Source: Zygnema cylindricum
Lineage: Eukaryota; Streptophyta; Zygnematophyceae; Zygnematales; Zygnemataceae
Reading direction: 5' to 3'
Assembly (NCBI GenBank): GCA_037447655.1
Contig: JBBHKE010000325.1
Span: forward strand, 1-26,726
DNA length: 26,726 nt
Shown piece after piece: positions 1 to 10,437 of the stretch (position 1 is its first letter; each line of letters begins with the position of its first letter). A model generated the notes under the pieces. That model did not search any database. It saw only the letters and a list, made by a program, of their open reading frames with translations, and was not told the DNA's origin. The position numbers and the translations under genes were made by a program.

Positions 1-2
1 GA

Positions 3-1533
3 TAGAAAACAGCTACTAATCATAAAAAGGCTTCAATTAGGGACGCAAATACATGGGAGCTGGTGGACTGTCCACCGAACAGAAAACCGATTGGATGCAA
101 GTGGGTATTAAAGTTGAAACTTAATCCAAACAACACCATCGAGCATCACAAGGCCAAATTAGTGGCCAAAGGGTTCACACAGAAGGAAGGGATCAATTAT
201 GAGGAGACCTTCGCTCTGGATGTTAGATCTCCCTCCGTCCCAATCCTACCCAGTTTGGCGGCATCAGAAGACATGGAAGTACACCAGATGGATATCAAAA
301 CAACCTTCTTATACGGAGAATTAGAAGAGGAGATCTTCATGCGACAGCCGGTATGGTTTGTAGCGAAAGGAGAAGAAAGCAAGGTGTGCAGACTGACAAA
401 TTCCCTTTATGGAATGAAACCAGCTCCTCGCCAATGGAACAAGAAAAAAGACAGAATCTTGACAAATTTGGAATATGTCCGAATCAGCTCGGATCATTCC
501 ATCTACTTATTCGGGAATGAGGAAGGTATAGTTTTCATTGCAATTTATGTTGATGATTTGCTTGTTTTAACTAAATCAATTGGAAAAATTGATAGATTGA
601 AAAATGATCTAAAGTGTAGATTTGAAATGAAGGATCTACGGGAAGCAAAATATATTATGGGAATTCAGATGGAGAGGGACAGAGAGAAGAAAATAATCAG
701 ATTAACTAAAAAAGAGGCAATCACAAATATGCTCGAAATTTTTCAAATTGATAAAGCAAATAGTTGTACAACTTCAATGGATTTAAAGAAGAGAAATTAG
801 GGGAGTTTAGAAGCGGGAGTGATGATTTTAGATGATGAGTTAGGATCAAAGGAAAGAGAATTTATGAAAAATATTCTATACAGACAGTTTGTCAGTTGCT
901 TGATCTATTTTATGAAATATACCCAGCCCGATATAGTGGTGGTTGTAGGAATATTGAGTAGGAGTTTGAATGATCATAAGAACAGAGATTGGGAAGCAGC
1001 CAAGAAGGTAAAGTTGTTTTTGATAGGAACAAGATATTATGGTTGCATTTGGGAGGGGATAATAATGACATCAGCATTTAGAGTGATGCTAGTTATAGGG
1101 ACGCTCCAATGAGGAGGTGTACATATGGGTATGTGTTCTATGTTGGGAATGGGGCTTATTGTTGGAGCAGCAAGCAACAAAAGATCGTCGCTTAGTCCAC
1201 GATGGCGGCTAAGTACATGGCCTCTTCCTCTGCTGTAAAGGATTTAATGTGGGTAAAATCCTTGCTCCAAGAGCTTATATTTATGAAAAGAGGTGTTCAG
1301 AATGTGTTTTGTGATAATCAGGTTGCAATTGCCATTGTAGCCAATCCCAAACATTACTTTAAGACAAAGCATGCCATGTTTGCACGGAAGTACATGGTAT
1401 ATGTTACGAAAGTACATGGTACATGTTACGAAAGTACATGGTACTTAGTATGCAAGTACAAGGTACTCAGATGAAGATTTTACATTAAAATCGGTTGGAA
1501 TAAAAAATCTTGAAGATATTGCTTATACGATGT
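3..1533 (+). pseudogene. Ty1/copia reverse transcriptase-RNase H relic, 5' part outside window
   Basis: Frame of position 63 reads as a copia reverse transcriptase: NTWELVD, then KAKLVAKGFTQKEGINYEET, then the palm motif HQMDIKTTFLYGELEEE with the first catalytic Asp kept, SLYGMKPAPRQW, and the catalytic YVDDLL box at 546-563. The frame stops at 800. The connection/RNase H region continues in pieces: 819-1112 (QPDIVVVVGILSRSLNDH), 1113-1200 (TYGYVF, then WSSKQQK) and 1202-1390 (MAAKYMASSSAVKDLMWV, CDNQVAIAI, TKHAMFARKYM). The C-terminus seems to be VGIKNLEDIAYTM and a stop at 1531-1533. Frame breaks and stops mean it is non-functional. Integrase and Gag would lie left of base 1. Its own 3' LTR could be the repeat that starts at 1531, but no polypurine tract precedes it. 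Confidence 0.9.
1387..1470 (+). repeat. 22-bp GTAC-containing tandem repeat, about 4 units
   Basis: Units of about 22 bp with core AAGTACATGGTACATGTTAC follow one another inside the RNase H relic, just after the residues TKHAMFARKYM. The last unit is diverged (AAGTACAAGGTACTC). The array replaces sequence expected to encode the end of the RNase H domain, so it is an expansion within the decayed element. Each unit carries two GTAC tetranucleotides in most copies. Confidence 0.75.
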
Positions 1534-2313
1534 AAAAAAAATCTCTTAAGTCGATAGCAAAAAGAATCTCTGAATTTGCTCCCTTGAGCAGTAAGTTATG
1601 GAGGGTCAAAGTTGACCTTTTGTACAGAAGCTTTTTAGGAGAGAGGGTCCTATCTACCAAATTTTTCTAAAACCTATCTCTCTCTCTAAAACTATATCTA
1701 CAGACGTACGGCACCAATCATATTACTGTACTGTACATAAAGGTACAGCTGCCGGTGTACTTTATGTACGAACATTGTACGACATGACCAAAAAGTCGAC
1801 ACGTGTCTTTTCTAGATTCGTTTCCGTAATCCCTGAAGATGTCGAAATCCAATATCGTGGTGCCACGTATCATCCGATGTGGCGGCGACCATAAACCGCC
1901 AAAATCTTCTTTCGCGATCTCCGCATTCTTTTCGGCCGTCCGATTAAATGTCGATTTCAATGATAGCCGTCATAAATATTTGCGATATATTTGTTTCGTT
2001 ATCGAAACAAATGCGCGGTACTTATTTATTCTCCGTACTCGTAATCCGTACTTTTCATAGCTGACTCTATGTATTCTGTATATAGTTTTCGTAAAATGAA
2101 TTAGCCTATATGTTAATGTTTATATATTTGTTAAACCCTATATCGGTTACCACTAATCTTAGGCTACATGGATGAGGCTACCGGCTGCCGGCGGCATTAT
2201 CCATCGGTAGGTACCAGGATCAAATCCTGAAGGCGACAACTATCCTTTTAGTAAATCAAATACTTTACTATCCCGTAAATCTCTGGATAGCATAGGCAGC
2301 AATGGATCTAGCT
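1531..2313. repeat. Long direct repeat, copy 1 (probable LTR)
   Basis: About 780 bp that matches 4731-5513 in the same orientation across nearly its whole length. Shared landmarks are TCGATAGCAAAAAGAATCTC, GGAGGGTCAAAGTTGACC, a GTAC-rich stretch (1708-1785), a GATGTGGCG block, a tRNA-like B-box stretch (GGATCAAATCC, 2217-2227) and the end CTAGCTT. Mismatches and small indels are frequent, so the copies are old. A palindromic G-box/ABRE-like GACACGTGTC lies at 1798-1807. Left edge is placed at a TG shared with copy 2 (TGTAAA against TGAAAG). LTR identity is inferred from flanking a copia interior. No clear polypurine tract, primer-binding site or target duplication was found, and the right end is not CA. 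Confidence 0.6.
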
Positions 2314-2327
2314 TTATGATCTAGCTT

Positions 2328-3480
2328 CTAATTAGACCGATCTGTATCTAGACTGAATACTTGACTGCCAAAAACCTTTAAGTGAGATATGTCTTGTTTT
2401 CGGCCAATCCATCTCTCATAAGGTATTTGATCTTTTATAGCTGAGGTAAGAACTCTACTTTTGAGGTAATTAGCACAGTTCATTGCTTCTGCCCAAAAAA
2501 AATTTCCTATCTTCTTATCCGACAACATACTTCTAGCACTATCACTTAGTGTCCTATTTAATCCTTCAGCTACCCCATTCTGTTCCGAGTTTTCTGGAAC
2601 TGTCTTTTGGTGTTGAACTCCAATCTTCCCTCAAAAAATCCTCAAACTGGTTAGAAGTATACTCTCCACCATTGTCACTCCTTACTCTCTTGATTGGAGT
2701 TTCATGGAGTTTTTCGCTCCATGCTTTATATTGTCTAAAACAGTCCTCAACTTCTGACTTGTTTTTTAAAAAATACACCCGGGAATACCGAGACCAATCA
2801 TCAGTTATAGTCATCATAAATCTCTTCCCCCCCGGTGAGGGCACTGTAGCCGGTCCCCAAATATCTGTGTGTACTAGATCTAGTAGTTTTTCTCCCCTAT
2901 AGGTGGTTGTTTTGGGAAAGGGCAATCTGTGTGCTTTACCTTGAGCACATCCACTACAATCACTTAGATTCTCACTCTCACTGAACTGAATTTCTTCCAC
3001 CACTCCCATCTTTTTCTTCTCTCTTAACTTATCTAGATTCACATGCCCAAGCCTCTTATGCCACATCATTATATCATGAACACCTGCATAATGAAGTTTC
3101 TTCTTTTCATTGCTTAAAATCAGCCTAAAGTTCCCTTGGCTACCTTTTTCAGCAGTGAAATAAACTTCCTCCTCAAAACTAGCAGTAAAGACTCCTTTCC
3201 TGGTACTGGTATCAAAAACCTTATCATCTAATACAGACGTAGAGATGAGGTTTTTGTTCAGCTCCGGAATATACAATACATCGGAGAATGTAACTATGGA
3301 TGTCTTTCCTTCTACTAACACTTTCAGATCTACCAATCCTACAAGAGTAGTAGTGACTGTCCACCCATCCCCCTACTCTATCTCTACGGTGGGAATCTTT
3401 CTTATCTTAGTGAACAGGTGTTTATCCTTACACATATGCATGGAGGCACCTGAATCTACAATCCAGCCTGCTTCACTTTT
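2328..3480 (-). pseudogene. Copia protease-integrase relic
   Basis: Read on the minus strand. The aspartic protease active site WIVDSGAS is encoded at 3442-3465. The downstream segment 3336-2566 contains FSDVLYIPELNKNLIS, the integrase zinc finger WHKRLGHVN...CSGCAQGKAHRLPF (HHCC type), DLVHTDIWGP, DDWSRYSRVYFLKNKSE and RSDNGGEY with the catalytic Asp kept. After a frameshift near 2620 the reading continues with an NGVAEGLNRT block (third catalytic Glu) and 2528-2328 (FFWAEAMNCANYLKSR, SHLKVFGSQVF). A premature stop lies between protease and pre-integrase (near 3370). Coding ends abruptly at the LTR-like repeat, with no RT. Non-functional. Confidence 0.88.
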
Positions 3481-3507
3481 CACTCCACCGAAAGCACATT
3501 TCTGCTT

Positions 3508-4530
3508 TCATGGAATTTCTACCTTGTTTGTCGCTTCTAACTCCTCATCCAATAGGAGCTCATCGTCCTTGTCTTTAGATTCCACCTCATGTACTTGTGT
3601 CATAAGGGCCTTTTTCTTTCCTCTCGAGGTTCCACCGGTCTGCCCCTCCTTTAACCGAAGCTCAGTTAGCTTAGTGCACTCCGCCATATAGTGGTCTGGT
3701 TTCTTACAGAAATGACATAAACCCTTGGGAACCCTTGGTCCGAACTCGTCGGCCTGATTTTTCTCCTCCCCCCTTTTGTAATTTCCGACGAGTCTCCAGG
3801 AATCCTTGTTCCTCCAATCGGTCCCAAATATCAAGGCTTGCTCACTCTTTCCTCCCCTTTAGATCTTAATCTTATTCTCCCGAACGAGAATCATTCCTAC
3901 CACTGAGTTCCATATCCACCTTGAGTCCGGCAAGTCCTGCACACGGTTGACTATGTTCTCTAACTCATCGGGTAACTTCATCAGTAAACAGTTAACCTTT
4001 TCTTTTTCACTAAAGTCTTTTCCAACTTTTTCTAGCTCCATGAAAAGTGTAGCAAGCCCATTGCAAAAATCCAACATCTTCCCCCCTTTGTATACATACT
4101 CTTTGACTTTCTAATTAGCCAACTGTTGTTGCTGAATCGTACCACTTTTGTACATCTCCATGAGAGCCATCCAAAGATCGGATGCCCTTTCTACCTGCAA
4201 ATGAGGACATGCAAGTCTTTGAGTAAGTTGGCAGAGAATGAAGTGCTTTGTCGCCATATTGTTGAAGTCCCAGGTATCAGTATCATTCTCCTCATTCGTC
4301 AGAATAGGTGACATGAATGCCGAACCAGTTGCTATTGGTGTGGTCGTCTCCTTCTCCTTTCTTTTTTCCACCACCTCTCCTTCCTTTGTCTCCTCCGTTG
4401 AAGATGGATCAGCATCTCTAGTGAATCTGCCTCCTGTAAAACCTGGAGGTATCCTAAGATTGGATGGACGCCTCACCCGTCCACTCCCTATTCCCCAAAA
4501 CCGTTTCTCACATAGAGCTTCTGTCATCAT
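3508..4530 (-). pseudogene. Copia Gag (nucleocapsid) relic
   Basis: Minus-strand segments 4530-4111, 4077-3859 and 3834-3508 together resemble a copia Gag of usual length. The first has the helical Gag block (NMATKHFILCQLTQR, ASDLWMALMEMYKSGT), the second a leucine-rich stretch ending KLPDELENIVNRVQDLP, and the third a CCHC zinc knuckle CHFCKKPDHYMAEC (C-X2-C-X4-H-X4-C) followed by a basic tail. Stops separate the segments, so it is broken. It is followed in the same direction by the protease-integrase relic. The leader between the right LTR-like repeat and Gag (4531-4730) shows no good primer-binding site. Confidence 0.85.
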
Positions 4531-4730
4531 ACTTTCCCACTATATGAAGCCAGCTCCATTGAATATGGGCACCCTAGATAGTGGGCCCAAAACGTGCAAC
4601 TCTGAGACCTTCATAAGACCTCAGTGTAGGCAGCTCACACGAAGCCTGTGGGATAACCCTAACCCCTTTGTCTTTCAGCACGAATAAATTTCACCCTGGC
4701 AAACAAAAAATATGACCAACTTCACCTCTC

Positions 4731-5513
4731 TGAAAGCAAGACTCCCTTGAGTCGATAGCAAAAAGAATCTCTGAACTTGCTCCCCTGAGCAGTAAGTTAT
4801 GGAGGGTCAAAGTTGACCTTTTGTACAGAAGCTCTCTGGGAGAGAGGATCCTATCTCCTAATTTTTCTAAGTCCTATATCTCTCACAAACTCTATCTACT
4901 GATGTACAAAACCAATCAGATTTCTCCTCCTTACACAAAAGTACAGTCGCCGGTGTACTTTATGTACGGAAATTGTACAACATGGCCTAATTGTCGACAC
5001 ATGTCATATCCGGATTCGGTGTCGTAGTCTCCGGAGATACCACGATCCAATGGAATTTTGCCACGTGTCAACCGATGTGGCGATGCCCACAAACCGCCGA
5101 ATTCTTCTTTCGAGATCTCGGCGCTAATTTTGGCCGTCCGATTAAATTCACATTAGATCGGAGCCGTAATAAATACATGCGCAGTATTTGTTTCGCTTAT
5201 GAAATCAATGCGCGGTATTGATTTCTTATCCGTACTGCAATTCGTACTTTTACACTACCGGTTCTATGTATCCCGTAAACAATTATAGTTAAATGATTTA
5301 TCCTACGTAATAATGTTTAAATAGTTATCAAACTATACAGTACGTAATACTACTTCAAGACTTAACGGCTAAGGTTACCGGCTACCGGCAGCTTGCCGTT
5401 CGGCAGGTACTAGGTTCAAATCCTGTGGCCGCCGCATATATTTTTACTTAATAAACCCCAAATATATATTTCCCGTAAACCTCAGGATAGCCTAGGTAGC
5501 CATGGCTCTAGCT
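4731..5513. repeat. Long direct repeat, copy 2 (probable LTR)
   Basis: Partner of 1531-2313. Starts TGAAAGCAAGACTCCC and ends CTAGCTT. It holds GGAGGGTCAAAGTTGACC, five GTAC motifs at about 4902-4980, an ABRE/G-box-like CACGTGTC (5062-5069) and a tRNA-like stretch (5362-5434). A hairpin (5506-5572) overlaps its right end and is absent from copy 1, so the right border of the repeat is uncertain by tens of bases. Confidence 0.6.
5362..5434 (+). other. tRNA-like segment with RNA polymerase III B-box match
   Basis: The stretch contains GGTTCAAATCC (5413-5423), an exact match to the consensus B box GGTTCRANNCC, inside a possible T-arm (CTAGG/TTCAAAT/CCTG). A GC-rich stem-loop (CCGGCAGCTTGCCG) lies where an anticodon arm would be, and CGGCTAAGG upstream is a weak A-box candidate. 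The homologous place in copy 1 (2217-2227) has GGATCAAATCC. No proper acceptor stem closes the structure, so this is not called a tRNA gene. It may be a SINE-like or tRNA-derived part of the repeat. Confidence 0.4.
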
Positions 5514-5572
5514 TCCTCTCCAATTTCTCAGTGACTGCGACAAGTTTGAGAGTTGGAGAGAGAAGTTAGAGG
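5506..5572. repeat. Inverted repeat (25-bp arms, about 15-bp loop)
   Basis: Left arm 5506-5530 (CTCTAGCTTCCTCTCCAATT onward) pairs with right arm 5546-5572 (AGTTGGAGAGAGAAGTTAGAG) with a few mismatches. It straddles the right edge of the copy-2 direct repeat, and only the left arm start is shared with copy 1. It could be a terminal hairpin of a mobile element or a small inverted duplication. Confidence 0.7.
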
Positions 5573-6839
5573 TAGAGTGCCTCGGCTTCTATCTTATTTC
5601 TGACCTAGAAAATACTTTAAAAACCATTAATTTCTACACCTTGCAGCCATGGCTTTACAACATTCCTTTGCGTTTTACTCTTTTATTGGCCGCCATGAAT
5701 GGAAATAGAATTCACGGTGCCTTCACAGATTTTTCGCCATTCGCATATTTTTCACTTTCACGTGAGATGGCACTGCAGCCTTGAGACCCCTGGAAAAAAA
5801 AATCGTGAAAGATGCAAGCTGAAAAAAACGAGCAACCTTGTACTTTTTTTCGTCGTCAAAAACTTTTGAAAACTTTTCACGCTTGAGTATATGTTTTCCT
5901 ATTTGTGAAAGCGGTTTTACTTTATTTAAAACACGCTGCCAGTGTGTTTTAAGATAATTTTGAAAGTGACGTGACAGTGGGTCGAAAAAACACAAGACGA
6001 CAACTTTTCGTACATCCTAAGTTTGAGGATGGCGCAAATTGTACTCTACAATTTTGCGATTTCCTTGTACGGTTACAACTTTAGCAGCACGACGCTATTT
6101 TTGAAGAAAAAACAATAGAATAAAACCTGTACTTAGCCACATGGGACCGTACCCTTAGTGAATTACAAGCGTTAACACTAATAGAATTGGCTATGGTTAT
6201 CACTTCATATCGTATGGCAAGAAATCCGCAGACGATGTGCAAATGATGAAAAGAGATTCATTGCGATATATCGTCATTTCTCATGTTATGCTACAATACT
6301 ATTGTCAAAGGTCGCAAAAAGTCAAAATTTCAGATACCCGAATCCGACATTTTGTTTTTCAAAATCTGAACACCCTAAATCCGTCGGGTAATAGCACGCT
6401 CCCAAATTGTTACCCAGTACCCGATACTCATACACGCAAAAAAAAGTTAACAAAAAATCGTTTTTTCGCGACTACCCTTACCCACCCGTACTTGAAGACT
6501 AACCTTTATATTCGAACAAGATTTGCGAAATGAATAGTGTTAGTATTGTGTCAATGACTAGGTGGTATAATTTTTGATGGCAATTGTGATGTCATATACT
6601 TTCCAGGTGAAATTTGCAATTATTTAGGTTTAGGTTTTTTGTTTTATTCTAAGATATCAAGGGTACTTTCCCGTGTGATAAAGTAAGGGTTTTTATTTGT
6701 CGTTTTCATCTAAAACTTAGCTTGCAACTAAAAAATCCGCAGCCGTACCAAAAAACTGAAATTACCATAGTAGAATTTGCGTCACTTTAAAACTTTAAAT
6801 GTACTGCAATTTGTCGTCTAGGTCGTTTCGACCCACTTT
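5573..6839. other. Gene-free stretch with a dispersed repeat
   Basis: No open frame here resembles a known protein. The only structure seen is 6308-6512, which matches 23705-23910 in the same orientation: AAAGGTCGCAAAA against AAAGGTCACAAAA at the start, CACGCTCC, then CGCGACTACCC followed by CCCGTACTTG. The rest is AT-rich with short homopolymer runs. Confidence 0.55.
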
Positions 6840-7515
6840 TGTATCCCTCCAACTCATCTTTATACTTCTACTCAAATCACCGTGCGAGGTGATTTTAAAC
6901 TAAAGTTTCATGATGTGAACAAGTAGACAGTCGTCGCACATATTGGAGGTTTTGGAAATCTTTTATACGCAAAGTACCAAAAAGAAACCCCACTCCACGT
7001 TTACAGCATGTGCGTACTTTTTTCCATGCATTTTTTCCGTACAGGAGCCTTGGACCAACGACGCCATTTCGTCAAAAGCGAAGTCCGTGAAGGCGCTTCT
7101 TTCTCCCTCCCTCTCCCATTAACGCGTCTATTTCACAATAATTGTAATGAAAAACGACAAGAATGGTAACAACTGAAAGATCTCTCAAATATATTACTTC
7201 TGATTGTCTTTGACTGTATTTTGATGGCAAGTAGAGTGAGCAAGGACGAAAAAAAAATTCGGAAAACCATGGCGGAAAGTTTTGGAATGAGTGACGTCGA
7301 CGCTATCATAAGTGAGCGTGATGTCAAAGTATCACAAACCCTAGACATCTATAATATCACAAAAAACTAGACGCCTACAACCGTCGCTATTTTGTAAACA
7401 TCATCAATTGTCGCAAGTTTTGTAGTCGTCCACAACCGTCACAAATTACACCAACGTCTACATCCATCACACTTTAAAGTAACGAGTTCATTGCGTTACA
7501 TCAGAATGCTCTAAA
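6840..7515 (-). repeat. Dispersed repeat copy A, inverted relative to 24630-25260
   Basis: The reverse complement of this stretch aligns over several hundred bases with 24630-25260. Shared blocks include AGAGC...CGTTACTTT, GTGATGGTTGTGGAC-like, GACGACTACAAA(A/T)CTTGCG, CAATTGATGAT, TTTGTGA...GTGACGTCA-like and CGCCATGG/TGCCATGG. The palindrome-like AAATCACCGTGCGAGGTGATT (6874-6894) corresponds to the perfect palindrome at 25230-25249. The right end is cut by the copia element that starts at 7532. Identity of the family is unknown. Confidence 0.65.
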
Positions 7516-7531
7516 AGTGGTATGGAAAATC

Positions 7532-7962
7532 TGAAAGTATCTGATCACAGTATGGTAGGAGAAGGACAACAAGAATGCAAGTGCGGAAGCAAAGACAACA
7601 AGAAGAGATCAACTCGAGCAAAAGACAAAATTATATTTCACCGGAAGTTTTTCCCCTCTTACAAAGATAATACTTCACCCAAAATGACTAAGTCCTAAAT
7701 ACTTTAGAACTCAAACAAACAAAGTACTAAGGATCGCATGACGTACAAAAGTACGCATGCGAGCCAATCATACAAAAGTACACGCGAACCAACATATTAT
7801 ACGCGGTACTATACAAATGTATGAAGCGTCTTAATAACTTAAAGTACTACTGTACTTCGCACGCAAGACCAAAACCGAAGCCAAACGATATCACACGCAA
7901 ACTATATAGTACGTATTACGACGCTCAACAAACTGAGACGCTATTTCACAAAGAATCTAACA
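7532..7962 (-). repeat. 3' LTR of the copia element (431 bp)
   Basis: On the minus strand it starts TGTTAGATTCTTTGTGAAA and ends CTTTCA. It aligns with 13036-13447 through AAGTGCGGAAGCA/AATGCGGAAGCA, ATATTTCAC(C/T)GGAAGTTTT, GACTAAGTCCTAAATACT and GACGCTCAACA...CTGAGACG. A purine-rich tract lies immediately upstream, as required for plus-strand priming. It holds at least eight GTAC motifs between 7725 and 7915. Confidence 0.85.
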
Positions 7963-7977
7963 ATCCCCCTCTCTTTG
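7963..7977 (-). other. Polypurine tract
   Basis: Minus-strand AAAGAGAGGGGGAT sits directly before the TGTTAG start of the 3' LTR. A second GAGAGGGGG lies about 20 bp upstream. Position and composition fit the plus-strand primer of a copia element. Confidence 0.8.
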
Positions 7978-8011
7978 TGAAACCCCCTCTCAAACTGAAA
8001 ATAACCCTTAT

Positions 8012-9523
8012 TTAGGTCTACCCCGTAAAAGTACGTCGTAGACCGCCGCCTTAGTCAACATATCTACGGCCTCCTCCAAAGTTGACACATATAGGAATTC
8101 GATTTCCTTCGTAGCCACCAAATCTTGTACGAAGTGCCACTATATCCGGATATGTTTTGTACGCTTGTGGAAGACCGGATTCTTCACAAGTGCCGTTGAG
8201 CTCATGCTGTCAGTAAAAATCTGCATGCAGCCAATCACAATTCCCAACTCACCCAGCATCTCTTTGATCCATACAGATGTCTTTGACGTATGACACGCCG
8301 ACATATATTCGGCCTCAGTGGAGCTCAGCGCAGCCATGGGTTGGAGTTGCGAACTTCAAGAGACCGCCGCGCCGCCCAAAATAAATGCATTACCAGACAT
8401 AGATTTTCCACTGTCGAAATCTCCTCCCAAATCAGCGTCGCTGTAACCGATACACTGCAAAGGGTCTCGTTTGGATTTATACACCAAGCCAAATTCAATC
8501 GTACCAACCAAATAGCGAAATATCCGTTTCACCGCCTCCGAATGATTCTTTTTTGGAGCATTACAATAACGACTAACGACAAAGACTGCTGCCGCAATAT
8601 CTGGACGTGTACCTACACTACGGTACATAAGACTACCAACTGCTTCACGGTAAGGTAGTAACACATTTTCTTCCTCTTCGTACTTCCTGTACTGTACTTT
8701 TGGATCTAATGGCGTCGAGACAAATTTCGCGCCAATCATACCAAATCTAGTCAAAACCTCTCTACAATACTGAGCTTGACTTAATTTAATTACATTTTTG
8801 CTGGACCTTATGACTTCTATCCCCAATATGTACCTTACTCCTCCAAGAACTGTCACTTTAAAATGTAAACTAAGGTACTCTTTTAACTTATTAATAACAG
8901 ACAATGTGTCACTAATCATCGACATACACAGAAAAAATAATTTGGTCCTTTCCCTCTCCTTTCACATATACTCTGGAATCCGAAACTGTGCGAACAAAAC
9001 CATAATTAGTAAGTACCTTATGAAGATGAAGGTACCAAGTCCTCGACGCTTGTTTTAATCCGTACAAGGTTTTTCGCAGCCGCCATACTTTTCCTCCTTT
9101 TGAAGGCACACCCTCGGGCACCTTCATATAAACCTCCTCTTCTAATTCTCCATTTAAAAGTGTTGTTTCTACGTCCATTTGATGAATATGCTTATTCCCC
9201 GCGGCCGCAATTGCAATTATCATTCTCAAAGAATCAAACTTAACAACCGGTGCATAAGTTTCCGAATAATCAACCCCCTCTATTTGTTGAAAGCCTTTAC
9301 ACACTAATCTAGCCTTATATTTTATTATCTCCCCCGTACCACCAGTTTTTGTTTTAAATATCCATTTGGCATCAATGGCCTTCTTCCCCTCCGGTAAACT
9401 CACCTCCTCAAAAGTTTTATTATCGATAATGGATTTTAATTCTCTCTCCCACGCCGGTTTCCACTTATCCTCCCAATCCATAGAACTTCGTGCCTCGGCG
9501 TAAGATTGGAGATCGCCGGGCAT
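8012..9523 (-). pseudogene. Copia reverse transcriptase-RNase H relic
   Basis: 9523-8912 encodes the RT: WKPAWERELKSI, KWIFKTK, YKARLVCKGFQQIEGVDY, APVVKFDSLRMIIA, the catalytic-Asp motif HQMDVETTLLNGELEEEVYM, YGLKQASRTWY and SVYVDD. Directly after YVDD the frame hits stops and resumes in another frame (8925-8356) with LKEYLSLHF, YILGIEV, AVGSLMYRSVGTRPDIA and IGYSDADLGGD, so the break falls at the catalytic box. RNase H continues at 8337-8140 (ALSSTEAEYMSACH, DSMSSTALVKNP, HKRTKHI) and, past a stop, to a DMLTKA motif ending near 8012. It is inactive as it stands. Confidence 0.9.
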
Positions 9524-9541
9524 TTTCTCGGTCAGTGATTG

Positions 9542-10437
9542 CTACAAAATAAATGCCTCCTCCAAGGCAGCCAAGATAAAATAATAGGAGTTTTCAACAT
9601 TTCCACCTTTGCGATAAAATGATAACCGATCCAGCTTCTTCCCCTTTGTCTCACGTTGACTGCTTCTTAATGGAACCTCATTTTCTTTTTCATTTGCGGA
9701 ATTTTCAGTTTCAGTTTTTTCCTCGTGGAAAGGAGCACTCGGAGATTTATAGGATTTAGAGGCTTTAGATCGGTGAGTGTCTGAAGACATGCGGGATTTT
9801 TCACTTCGGATCTCGTCAAAATTAATTAATTTCGGATGAGTTTCGAAATTAGCTTTCCCCCTCTTAATGTTGACGACCGGAACCGCCTCATTTTTGGAAT
9901 CCGAATCATCGAGATGAGGAAAATAGAGGGATTCATTCCCTTCAAGAAAATCATGATTATCAGAGAATTTTTCCGAACGAGAAATATCAACTTTAAGATC
10001 CTCATAGAAATTCACATTACGACTCTCTTCAATTACATGACGAATCGGATCATAAACCCTGTATAAACTCCATTTGGAGCTATACCCCACAAAAATTCCC
10101 GACCAACTACGAGAAGAAAATTTACCTCGTCGTTTTACCGATTCGATGTACACCGTCGCACGGCACCCCCAAATATGCAAATGATGTAATGCGGGTTTTC
10201 CACCATACCAAAGTTCATGAGGAGTCTTATTTCCCGAAATAAATGTAAGTCGAGGATTGCAAATATAATTAGCCGTTAGGATTGCATCTCTCCATAAGTT
10301 CTCCTTTCTTCCCGATTTGTGAATCATCGAGCGCACCATTTCTTGAAGTGTTCGATCTTTGCGCTCGGCAATTCCATTCGACTCCGGTGAGTATGATGCC
10401 GTGAATTCTTGTCGAATCCCCCATTTCTTGCAATAAG
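9542..10437 (-). pseudogene. Copia integrase, C-terminal part and linker
   Basis: Minus-strand frame with CKKWGIRQEFTASYSPESNG and IAERKDRTLQEMVRSMI (region of the third catalytic Glu), LWRDAILTANYICNP, TPHELWYGGKPALHHLHIWG, GIFVGYSSKWSLYRVYDP, then a low-complexity acidic/basic linker and RSSQRE, all typical of copia integrase leading into RT. The segment is cut at 10437 by the solo LTR. The other half resumes beyond 11582 and its frame agrees across the insertion once one target copy is discounted. Confidence 0.9.
10433..10437. repeat. Target-site duplication ATAAG (left)
   Basis: Five bases identical to 11583-11587, directly abutting the TG start of the solo LTR. Five-base duplications are normal for copia integrase. 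Confidence 0.85.

Larger units (their letters stand above)
1531..5513 (-). mobile_element. Deleted Ty1/copia element flanked by two LTR-like direct repeats
   Basis: Two direct repeats (1531-2313, 4731-5513) enclose a minus-strand Gag-protease-integrase relic (2328-4530). Domain order on the minus strand is normal for copia up to the integrase, after which the coding region runs straight into the left repeat, so RT and RNase H are missing. This suggests either an internally deleted (non-autonomous) copy or a composite of fragments. Orientation of the repeats is not proved: the plus-strand RT/RNase H relic immediately to the left would fit copy 1 as its 3' LTR equally well. Confidence 0.55.

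Noticed and set aside
5362-5434. A functional tRNA gene
   Set aside because: A T-arm/B box is seen, but no closing acceptor stem or normal D arm, and the second copy has a degraded B box.
5723-5995. 90-residue minus-strand frame
   Set aside because: No recognisable domain, no splice or promoter context, and AT-rich homopolymers throughout.
7513-7517. AAAAG as left target duplication of the 7532-13447 element (matching AAAAG at 13448-13452)
   Set aside because: LTR alignment puts the left LTR end at 7532, 14 bp further in, so the five-base match is probably chance.
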